From positions 87,120 through 151,119 of the forward strand of contig CANLAE010000005.1 of assembly GCA_947488765.1 (NCBI GenBank): a stretch of 64,000 nt of DNA. The letters run 5' to 3'. The stretch is from Chitinophagaceae bacterium. GTDB lineage: Bacteria; Bacteroidota; Bacteroidia; Chitinophagales; Chitinophagaceae. Below are positions 55,489-63,008 of the stretch, in pieces. The position numbers were made by a program, and so were the translations under genes. Position 1 is the first letter of the stretch. Each line of letters begins with the position of its first letter. Under the pieces are notes generated by a model that was not told where the DNA came from, did not search any database, and saw only the letters and a program-made list of their open reading frames with translations.

Positions 55489-55553
55489 CGAACTGCAGAA
55501 TAACTATTGAACACAAGTTGCGTCGCACACTTGTACAATAGAATTGCTGTTCG
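55489..55553. repeat. Long imperfect hairpin containing repeat copy C1
   Basis: Arms CGAAC-GCA (from 55489), CTATTG (55504-55509) and ACAAG pair with CTTGT, CAATAG and TGC-GTTCG (to 55553), with small bulges. The TTGCGTCGCACA core is in the loop. A T-run follows (GGCTTTTTTT), so on the plus strand it also looks like a terminator or attenuator stem. It lies between mqnA and purB. Confidence 0.5.
55518..55532 (+). repeat. Dispersed intergenic repeat, copy C1
   Basis: The sequence TTGCGTCGCACACTT is identical to copy A over 15 bases and forms a perfect inverted pair with copy C2 39 bases further on. Confidence 0.75.
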
Positions 55554-55571
55554 GCTTTTTTTCAAACCCTG

Positions 55572-55586
55572 AAGTGTGCGACGCAA
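55572..55586 (-). repeat. Dispersed intergenic repeat, copy C2
   Basis: AAGTGTGCGACGCAA is the exact reverse complement of copy C1. With C1 it makes a 15-bp perfect inverted repeat around a 39-base spacer, in the 217-base mqnA-purB gap. Confidence 0.75.
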
Positions 55587-55664
55587 ATGTCGATCACCAA
55601 TGGATTAAAAGCAGGTTACCAAAACTATGTTTTGTATCAAATAAACAAATAAACTTCGTTTTAT

Positions 55665-57011
55665 ATGGAACTCAATCAACTTACTGCAATTTCTCCTATT
55701 GATGGACGTTATAGAAATCAAGTGTCTCAACTCGATGAATTTTTTTCGGAATTCGCACTGATAAAATATCGTGTAATTATTGAGGTAGAATATTTTTTAT
55801 TCCTTGCCGAAAAGAAATTTTTTAAGCTCCCTGCAAAAAGCAAACAACAATTGAATAGCATCATTGCCAATTTCAGTATTGCCGATGCCCAACAAATAAA
55901 ATCAATTGAAGCAACTACCAATCACGATGTGAAAGCAGTTGAATATTTTTTAAAACAACAATTTGATAGCATTGGAATTGGTGCTTTAAAAGAATGGATT
56001 CACTTTGGACTTACCTCTCAAGATATCAACAATACTGCAATTCCTTTAAGTTGGAAGCATTGCATGGAACATGAATATTTACCTGCAATGATTAATGCAC
56101 AAAACAAATTGGTTGCACTTGCACAAGAATGGAAAAATATATCTTTGTTAGCACGTACACATGGCCAACCTGCAAGCCCAACAAGGCTTGGTAAAGAATT
56201 GATGGTTTTTGTAGAAAGAATAAATTATCAAATTGAGTTGTTTGTATCTGTACCTTATGCTGCAAAGTTTGGTGGTGCAACGGGCAACTTCAATGCACAC
56301 CATATTGCTTTTCCTAAAAAGAATTGGATTTCATTGGGCAATGCTTTTGTAGAAGTTAATTTGGGTTTGCAACGAATGCAGTTTACCACACAAATAGAAC
56401 ACTATGATAGTTTGGCCGCTCATTTTGATAGCATCAAACGCATGAACAATATTTTAATTGATTTGTGCAGAGATATTTGGACGTACATCAGCATGGATTA
56501 TTTCAAACAAAAAACAAAGAAAGGCGAAGTGGGTTCTTCTGCAATGCCACACAAAGTAAACCCAATAGATTTTGAAAATGCAGAAGGAAATTTAGGTATG
56601 GCAAATGCAATGCTGGAGCACCTTTCAGCAAAATTACCTATCAGCAGATTACAAAGAGATTTAACAGACAGCACAGTTCTAAGAAATATTGGTGTTCCCG
56701 TAGCACATACTTTATTGGCATTAAAATCACTTGAAAAAGGATTTAACAAATTGGTGCTGAATGAAACTAAAATAAAAACTGATTTAGAAAATAACTGGGC
56801 GGTTGTTGCAGAAGCAATTCAAACAATTTTAAGAAGAGAAAATTATCCAAATCCATACGAAGCACTAAAAGACTTAACAAGAGGTAATCATAAAATTGAT
56901 AAAGCAGCAATTCATGGTTTTATTACAAAATTAAAAGTAAGTGCTGCATTGAAAAAGGAATTGAAAAATATTACGCCACACAATTATGTGGGTGTGCATC
57001 CGGAGTTTTAA
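55665..57011 (+). CDS. purB: Adenylosuccinate lyase
   Basis: This 448-residue enzyme of the fumarase/aspartase superfamily is used twice in purine synthesis (SAICAR cleavage and AMP formation). It begins LTAISPIDGRYRNQVSQLDE. Family motifs are ATTNHDVKAVEYFL, FGLTSQDINNTA, ARTHGQPASPTRLGKE, and the signature loop GEVGSSAMPHKVNPIDFENA with the catalytic serine. It starts with ATG at 55665, after the repeat-bearing spacer, and ends 3 bases from the convergent PspC-domain gene. Confidence 0.96.
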   Translation: MELNQLTAISPIDGRYRNQVSQLDEFFSEFALIKYRVIIEVEYFLFLAEKKFFKLPAKSKQQLNSIIANFSIADAQQIKSIEATTNHDVKAVEYFLKQQFDSIGIGALKEWIHFGLTSQDINNTAIPLSWKHCMEHEYLPAMINAQNKLVALAQEWKNISLLARTHGQPASPTRLGKELMVFVERINYQIELFVSVPYAAKFGGATGNFNAHHIAFPKKNWISLGNAFVEVNLGLQRMQFTTQIEHYDSLAAHFDSIKRMNNILIDLCRDIWTYISMDYFKQKTKKGEVGSSAMPHKVNPIDFENAEGNLGMANAMLEHLSAKLPISRLQRDLTDSTVLRNIGVPVAHTLLALKSLEKGFNKLVLNETKIKTDLENNWAVVAEAIQTILRRENYPNPYEALKDLTRGNHKIDKAAIHGFITKLKVSAALKKELKNITPHNYVGVHPEF

Positions 57012-57014
57012 TTT

Positions 57015-57236
57015 TTATAAATACTTCAAAGGATTGCGTTTGGCATTCCAAATGTATCTTTTAATATTCAGCCAAAATGCGAGTATCATGTAAATGATGA
57101 TTGGTGAACCCATTGCTAAAAAAGTGATGTAAATAAACCACATCCGAATTCTGCTTGTTGCAATACCAAGCTTTTCGCCAATTGCCGAACATACACCAAA
57201 TGCATGCATTTCAATATTTGCTCTCAATTTTTCCAT
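57015..57236 (-). CDS. PspC-domain small membrane protein
   Basis: This 73-residue protein has the PspC pattern (FGVCSAIGEKLGIATSRIRM) followed by a membrane helix (WFIYITFLAMGSPIIIYMIL) and a basic tail. PspC proteins are linked to envelope stress sensing, but no other psp genes are nearby. It lies tail to tail with purB with a 3-base gap. Confidence 0.85.
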   Translation of the reverse strand: MEKLRANIEMHAFGVCSAIGEKLGIATSRIRMWFIYITFLAMGSPIIIYMILAFWLNIKRYIWNAKRNPLKYL

Positions 57237-57391
57237 GATGAAAATAATTCTACTATTTTTCTATTGCAATTTATATATTTTTTTCAATAATTTTTATAAG
57301 ACTTTTCATTTACCTTTTCTTTTGCTGTAAATTCGCGGCATTCTTAGAAAATATATTACAATCAGTTATACCAAACATTAAAATTCTCACT

Positions 57392-59662
57392 ATGGCTTTT
57401 GACATTGAAATGATTAAGAAGGCATACGAAACAATGCCTGAAAAAGTTGATGCAGCTCGTAAAACATTGGGACGTTCGTTGACATTGAGCGAAAAAATTC
57501 TTTTCTCACACCTTCATGTAGACCAAAAAATTGAAAATTTTGCAAGAGGCAATTCTTATGTAGATTTTGCTCCGGACAGAGTTGCAATGCAAGATGCAAC
57601 AGCACAAATGGCATTGCTGCAATTTATGCAAGCAGGTCGTAAAACTGCAGCTGTTCCAAGTACAGTTCATTGCGATCACTTAATCACTGCAAAAGTTGAA
57701 GCCAAACAAGATTTACAAATTGCAAATGCAGAAAGTAAAGAAGTATATGATTTCTTGGCTTCTGTAAGTAATAAATATGGTATCGGATTTTGGAAGCCTG
57801 GTGCTGGAATTATTCATCAGGTAGTTTTAGAAAACTATGCTTTCCCTGGAGGGATGATGATTGGAACGGATAGTCATACAGTAAACGCAGGAGGATTGGG
57901 CATGGTTGCAATTGGTGTTGGTGGTGCGGATGCTTGTGATGTAATGGCTGGATTGGCATGGGAATTGAAATGGCCTAAATTAATTGGTATTAAATTAAAC
58001 GGGAAATTAAGTGGCTGGACTGCTCCGAAAGATGTGATTTTAAAAGTAGCAGGAATCTTAACCGTAAAAGGTGGAACAGGTGCTATTGTAGAATATTTTG
58101 GCGAAGGTGCAACAGCAATGAGTTGTACCGGTAAAGGCACAATTTGTAATATGGGTGCTGAAATTGGTGCAACCACTTCAACATTCGGATATGACGAAAG
58201 TATGAGCCGTTATTTACAAGCTACAGGTCGTGCAGATGTTGCTGCTTTGGCTGATGGCATTAAAGATTATTTAACTGCTGATGCTGAAGTGTATGCCAAT
58301 CCGCATCAATATTTTGATGAGGTAATTGAAATTGATTTAAATACTTTAGAACCACATTTGAATGGTCCTTTTACTCCAGATTTAGCTACACCAATTTCTA
58401 AGATGAAAGAAGTTGCTGCTGCTAATGGTTGGCCAACAAAAATAGAAGTTGGTTTAATAGGAAGTTGCACAAACTCATCTTACGAAGACATTTCAAGAGC
58501 TGTAAGTCTGGCAAAACAAGTAACAGAAAAAGGATTAACAACCAAAGCTGAATATACGATTACTCCGGGTTCTGAGCAAGTAAGATATACTATTGAAAGA
58601 GATGGTTTCTTAGAAGTTTTTGATAAAATTGGTGCTACTGTATTTGCAAATGCTTGTGGTCCTTGTATTGGAATGTGGGAAAGAGTTGGCGCAGAAAAGA
58701 AAGAAAAAAATACCATCGTTCATAGCTTCAATAGAAACTTTGCAAAACGTGCAGATGGCAATCCAAATACATTTGCATTTGTTGGAAGCCCAGAATTAGT
58801 AACGGCTTTGGCGATTGCCGGAGATTTAACTTTCAATCCATTAACAGATACTTTAACCAATGATAAAGGCGAACAAGTTAAATTAGATGAACCAACTGGT
58901 ATGGAACTTCCGGCAAAAGGTTTTGCTGTTGAAGATGCAGGTTATCAGGCGCCTGCAGAAGATGGAAGTAATGTAACTGTTGCTGTAGATCCGGCTTCAA
59001 AACGTTTACAATTGTTAGATCCTTTTGCAGCATGGGAAGGAACTGATTTGATAGGTTTAAAACTTTTGATAAAAGCCAAAGGAAAGTGTACAACCGATCA
59101 TATTTCTATGGCGGGTCCTTGGTTAAAATTCAGAGGACATTTAGATAATATCAGCAACAATATGTTGATTGGCGCTGTAAACTTCTTCAATGAAAAAACA
59201 GATGACATTAAAAATCAGTTAACCGGTGAATACGGCGCTGTACCCGCAACACAACGTGCATACAAAGCTGCAAACATCGGAACAATTGTTGTAGGCGATG
59301 AAAACTATGGTGAAGGAAGTTCAAGAGAACATGCCGCTATGGAACCCCGTCATTTAGGGGTGAGAGTTGTATTGACAAAATCTTTTGCACGTATTCATGA
59401 AACAAATCTGAAGAAGCAAGGAATGTTGGCATTAACTTTTGCCAACAAAGCTGATTATGATAAAATTCAGGAAGATGATACTATTGATGTATTAGGTTTA
59501 ACAACATTTGCTCCTGGAAACCCGTTAACATTGGTGTTTCATCATGCCGATGGCAGTCATGATGAAATCATTGCAAATCATACATACAACCAACAACAAA
59601 TTGAATGGTTTAAAGAAGGTGCTGCGTTGAATATCATTCGTAAGCAAGTTGCTACAAATTAA
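57392..59662 (+). CDS. acn: Aconitate hydratase (mitochondrial-type)
   Basis: This 756-residue 4Fe-4S enzyme interconverts citrate and isocitrate in the TCA cycle. [40 protein letters not shown], the cluster Cys in [12 protein letters not shown] and the [13 protein letters not shown] cysteines are all present. The swivel domain has [16 protein letters not shown] and [20 protein letters not shown]. Length and motifs fit the ACO2-like group and not AcnB. It is monocistronic, with a terminator at 59685-59715. With sucAB it gives two TCA-cycle loci in the window. Confidence 0.96.
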   Translation: MAFDIEMIKKAYETMPEKVDAARKTLGRSLTLSEKILFSHLHVDQKIENFARGNSYVDFAPDRVAMQDATAQMALLQFMQAGRKTAAVPSTVHCDHLITAKVEAKQDLQIANAESKEVYDFLASVSNKYGIGFWKPGAGIIHQVVLENYAFPGGMMIGTDSHTVNAGGLGMVAIGVGGADACDVMAGLAWELKWPKLIGIKLNGKLSGWTAPKDVILKVAGILTVKGGTGAIVEYFGEGATAMSCTGKGTICNMGAEIGATTSTFGYDESMSRYLQATGRADVAALADGIKDYLTADAEVYANPHQYFDEVIEIDLNTLEPHLNGPFTPDLATPISKMKEVAAANGWPTKIEVGLIGSCTNSSYEDISRAVSLAKQVTEKGLTTKAEYTITPGSEQVRYTIERDGFLEVFDKIGATVFANACGPCIGMWERVGAEKKEKNTIVHSFNRNFAKRADGNPNTFAFVGSPELVTALAIAGDLTFNPLTDTLTNDKGEQVKLDEPTGMELPAKGFAVEDAGYQAPAEDGSNVTVAVDPASKRLQLLDPFAAWEGTDLIGLKLLIKAKGKCTTDHISMAGPWLKFRGHLDNISNNMLIGAVNFFNEKTDDIKNQLTGEYGAVPATQRAYKAANIGTIVVGDENYGEGSSREHAAMEPRHLGVRVVLTKSFARIHETNLKKQGMLALTFANKADYDKIQEDDTIDVLGLTTFAPGNPLTLVFHHADGSHDEIIANHTYNQQQIEWFKEGAALNIIRKQVATN

Positions 59663-59684
59663 CTAAGGAATAAATACTTAAATC

Positions 59685-59715
59685 AAATCCCCAACTTTTT
59701 ATGAGTTGGGGATTT
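59685..59715 (+). terminator. Rho-independent terminator of the aconitase gene
   Basis: A perfect 12-bp stem (AAATCCCCAACT / AGTTGGGGATTT) with a 7-base loop is followed by a T-run. Confidence 0.9.
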
Positions 59716-59821
59716 TTTTAGAGAAATAAAATATATGAAAAATCAAAATACCAATAACTAATTTTATTTTTAAAAATCGCCTGAATTGTATGTTACTTTG
59801 CTCAAATAATTGAATGGTTTT

Positions 59822-60043
59822 ATGGAAAATTCAAAAGATCCATTGCACGGCAAAACACTAGAGTTTATTTTAACAGAATTACAAACCTATTTTGGTTGGG
59901 AAGGGTTAGCAGAAAAAATTAATATCAATTGCTTCAAAAGCAATCCAAGCATCAAATCCAGCCTAACGTTTTTACGCAAGACTCCTTGGGCTCGAAATAA
60001 AGTTGAGCACTTGTACACTTACATGCTAAGAAAAAGAAAATAA
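59822..60043 (+). CDS. VF530-family (DUF2132) small DNA-binding protein
   Basis: This 73-residue protein has the VF530 pattern: DPLHGKTLEFILTELQTYFG, then LAEKININCFKSNPSIKSSL and FLRKTPWARNKVEHLY. The family fold has been described as DNA-binding; its cellular role is not established. The ATG at 59822 is preferred over an in-frame TTG four codons upstream because ME-NSKDPLHG matches the family start. Confidence 0.88.
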   Translation: MENSKDPLHGKTLEFILTELQTYFGWEGLAEKININCFKSNPSIKSSLTFLRKTPWARNKVEHLYTYMLRKRK

Positions 60044-60106
60044 GTAAAAATTCTATTTCTTAACTTCAGAAAATTAGTAACTCAATTTTATAACTTACCC
60101 AATCAA

Positions 60107-61648
60107 TTACCTGAAATCATCCTCATTCAATTCATCATCTGTAAAGTTCAAGTCACCAAAGTTCATCATACTGCCCATTAAATCTTTAAACTCAATTTTA
60201 CCTTCAATCATTTTTTTACTGATTAAAGAATAAGCTGATAAACCGTGTAATACAAACTCCATCAACAATGCATTTTCCCTGTCATTAGCTGCATGAAAAT
60301 CTTTCTTAACCAAACCATACAAACCATCTACTTTATATAAGGCCTGAATTTTTTCTTCATCCTTCATGTCAACCAAAAGATCAAGATGGTTGTGCGAATT
60401 AAACCAGGTAGTTATTTGCTTGTATGGATTTTCTTCTTGCTTTTCATCAACACTTTTTTTACCGGTAGCTTTTTTCTTTTTTGCTTGTTCCGGATTCGGG
60501 AAGTATTGAACAAACAAACTACGAAGTGCTTTATCAATCAAGTTAACAGCTACCTGATAAGGTCCTTCTTGTTCGCCTTCATACACCAATTCAATTTTAC
60601 CTGTCACAGATGGAATTACACCAACCAAATCACTGATCCAAACCTGTGTACTTTTTTCATTGTTGATGATTGCTCTGCGTTCTGCACTACTCACTAAATT
60701 TTCATAAGCAGCAATTGTTAGCCTTGCACTAACCCCACTTTTCTTATCAACATATTCATTATTTCTTGCTTCAAAAGCAACTTGTTCTACCAATCTTTTC
60801 ACCAAATCACTTACAGCAACTCTTTCTTTTTGTACTTCCAAAATATTGGCTTCCTGCTCGGTAATTGCCAAACTTTCATCAATCGTTTTTGGATAGTGCG
60901 TTAATATCTGACTTTGTATTCTATCTTTCAATGGTGTTACTATGCTGCCTCTGTTGGTGTAGTCTTCTGGGTTTGCAGTAAATACAAATAAAATATCCAA
61001 AGGCATTCTCAATTTAAAACCCCTGATTTGTATATCGCCTTCTTCTAAAATATTGAATAAAGAAACTTGAATTCTTGCTTGCAAATCTGGTATTTCATTG
61101 ATTACAAAAATGCCACGATTGCTTCTCGGAATAATGCCATAATGCAACACTCTTTCATCTGCAAAACTGAGCTTTAAATTTGCTGCTTTAATTGGGTCAA
61201 TATCGCCAATCAAATCTGCAACACTCACATCAGGAGTAGCTAATTTTTCACCATATCTTTCGCTTCTGTGTACCCAATGAATTGGCGTATCATCTGCATG
61301 TTCAGCAATTTGATCTTTCGCATATTTACTTAATGGTTTCAACGGATCATCATTGACTTCACTACCTGCAATAATCGGCATATACTCATCCAACAAATCT
61401 ACCATTTGCCTTGCCATACGTGTCTTTGCTTGTCCACGTAATCCTAAAAACAAAATATTATGACGGCTTAGTAAAGCCCTTTCAGTATCAGGAATCACCG
61501 TGTCTTCATAACCAATGATTCCTTTAAATGGATTTTCTTTTGTTTGGATTTTTGCTATCAAATTTTTTCTTACTTCATCTTTAACAGACAAACTTTGATA
61601 ACCACTTTTTTTAAGCTGTCCTAATGTTACAATTTTCTTAATATCCAT
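60107..61648 (-). CDS. MoxR/ChlI-like AAA+ ATPase with unusual Walker motifs
   Basis: This 513-residue protein resembles the ATPase partner of VWA proteins (MoxR, magnesium-chelatase I type). The P-loop is GLRGQAKT (69-76), with Ala74 where Gly is usual before the Lys. The Walker B equivalent is IFVINEIPDL with N184-E185 in place of Asp-Glu. Sensor-1 Asn is in FVFTANPEDY (about 222-231) and KDRIQSQ follows. The pairing with the VWA gene upstream (94-base gap) supports a metal-chelatase-like or chaperone machine. A cobalamin or chlorophyll role is not supported: no such genes are nearby. Dispersed repeat copy D lies between the two genes. Confidence 0.85.
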   Translation of the reverse strand: MDIKKIVTLGQLKKSGYQSLSVKDEVRKNLIAKIQTKENPFKGIIGYEDTVIPDTERALLSRHNILFLGLRGQAKTRMARQMVDLLDEYMPIIAGSEVNDDPLKPLSKYAKDQIAEHADDTPIHWVHRSERYGEKLATPDVSVADLIGDIDPIKAANLKLSFADERVLHYGIIPRSNRGIFVINEIPDLQARIQVSLFNILEEGDIQIRGFKLRMPLDILFVFTANPEDYTNRGSIVTPLKDRIQSQILTHYPKTIDESLAITEQEANILEVQKERVAVSDLVKRLVEQVAFEARNNEYVDKKSGVSARLTIAAYENLVSSAERRAIINNEKSTQVWISDLVGVIPSVTGKIELVYEGEQEGPYQVAVNLIDKALRSLFVQYFPNPEQAKKKKATGKKSVDEKQEENPYKQITTWFNSHNHLDLLVDMKDEEKIQALYKVDGLYGLVKKDFHAANDRENALLMEFVLHGLSAYSLISKKMIEGKIEFKDLMGSMMNFGDLNFTDDELNEDDFR

Positions 61649-61692
61649 AATTATTTTTTTGTACTAAACTTTTGTTTTTTAATTGAATTGTT

Positions 61693-61704
61693 GTTGCGTC
61701 GCAC
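61693..61704 (+). repeat. Dispersed intergenic repeat, copy D (short)
   Basis: GTTGCGTCGCAC matches the first 12 bases of copy A. The following CTTTCATCGACATTG differs, although an ATGTCGAT octamer next to it (reverse strand) also flanks copy C2. It lies in the gap between the AAA+ and VWA genes. Confidence 0.6.
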
Positions 61705-61741
61705 CTTTCATCGACATTGCATTATTGAGCATTTTTGTATT

Positions 61742-62839
61742 CTAATAAACCGTCTTCCGCTTTCCATTTTCAAAATCTTTAAAAATAAATGCACCCAATT
61801 TATCCAATGAGGCAAAGAAAGCTTTACCATTATTCATCTCCGTAAATTCCTGTACAAAGCTTTGCAAATAAGGATCACTGGCAATCATAAAAGTTGTAAT
61901 GGGTATTTTCAACTTCTTACATTGTGCAGCCAAATTAATACAACGGTTTACTACTTTTCTATCCAAGCCAAAACTATTTTTGTAATACTTCCCTCCTATT
62001 TTTAAACAAGTTGGTTTACCATCCGTAATCATAAAAATTTGCTTATTGCTATTTTTTCTGCGACGCAAAATATCCATTGCTAATTCCAATCCGGCTACAG
62101 TATTGGTATGATAAGGACCTACTTCTAAATAAGGTAAATCTTTAATTTCAATTTGCCAGGCATCATTGCCAAAAACTACAATATCAATTGTATCTTTTGG
62201 ATACTTTGTTGTAATCAATTCACTCAATGCCATCGCCACTTTCTTTGCAGGTGTAATTCGGTCTTCGCCATACAAAATCATGGAGTGCGAAATATCAATC
62301 ATCAAAACTGTTGATGTTTGGGTTTTAAAATCTGATTCACGTATTTGCAAATCATCTTCACCCATGGTAAAACTATCAATGCCGTGATTAATTTGTGCAT
62401 TACGAATGCTTTCAGTAAAATCAATTTGTTCTAATAAATCACCAAATTGAAATCCTCTTGTATCCGGACTTACTTCATCACCCTGACCATGTTTAAATGT
62501 TTGGTGATTACCGCTTTTACTTTTTTTAAGTTTGCCAAAAATTTCTTCCAAACTTTTTTTACGAATAGTTTGTTCACTTTTGGCAGTTATTTTAAAATTT
62601 CCATCAGCTGGGTTTTCTTGTAGGTAACCATTATCCTTCAGATCTTGGATAAAATCACCCATACCGTAATCTTTATCTGTAAATTTATACTGCTTGTCCA
62701 ACTCATTCATCCAGCTTAAAGATTCAGATGCATCACCATTGGTATAAGTAAGCATCTGCGTAAAAATATCAAGCATTTGCTCGAATTTACTTTTATCATT
62801 TTCGTTTGGATTAAATTGTATAAATCGATGCCCAATCAT
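61742..62839 (-). CDS. VWA-domain protein, partner of the AAA+ ATPase
   Basis: This 365-residue protein carries a C-terminal von Willebrand factor A domain (about 176-350) with a complete-looking MIDAS site. It has D182-I-S184-H-S186 in MIDISHSM, a Thr in HTNTVAGLEL, and D273 in MITDGKP. The N-terminal half (about 1-165) is charged and helical and has no family that I recognise. There is no signal peptide or membrane helix, so the pair should be cytosolic. It is transcribed before the AAA+ gene on the minus strand. Confidence 0.85.
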   Translation of the reverse strand: MIGHRFIQFNPNENDKSKFEQMLDIFTQMLTYTNGDASESLSWMNELDKQYKFTDKDYGMGDFIQDLKDNGYLQENPADGNFKITAKSEQTIRKKSLEEIFGKLKKSKSGNHQTFKHGQGDEVSPDTRGFQFGDLLEQIDFTESIRNAQINHGIDSFTMGEDDLQIRESDFKTQTSTVLMIDISHSMILYGEDRITPAKKVAMALSELITTKYPKDTIDIVVFGNDAWQIEIKDLPYLEVGPYHTNTVAGLELAMDILRRRKNSNKQIFMITDGKPTCLKIGGKYYKNSFGLDRKVVNRCINLAAQCKKLKIPITTFMIASDPYLQSFVQEFTEMNNGKAFFASLDKLGAFIFKDFENGKRKTVY

Positions 62840-62955
62840 AATTGTGATTTAAAAAATTTGCTGATATAAATATATCTTAATAGTATCAGTATTTACAACA
62901 AATTATAAATAGAATAGTTGCTGATTTAAAATTTGTTTTTAATGTATCAACAAAA

Positions 62956-62985
62956 AAAATATCCTGTCAGCTGACAGGATATTTT
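62956..62985 (-). terminator. Rho-independent terminator of the DUF2723-type gene
   Basis: A perfect 15-bp palindrome centred at 62970/62971 (ATATCCTGTCAG and its complement) is followed on the minus strand by a T-run. Confidence 0.85.
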
Positions 62986-63008
62986 GAAATTGCTTACATG
63001 AATATATT

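Noticed and set aside
62059..62068. TGCGACGCAA inside the VWA gene, matching part of the dispersed repeat
   Set aside because: It is only a 10-base match, inside codons for an Arg-Arg-Arg-Lys stretch of a conserved domain, and lacks the flanking repeat bases, so it is taken as chance.
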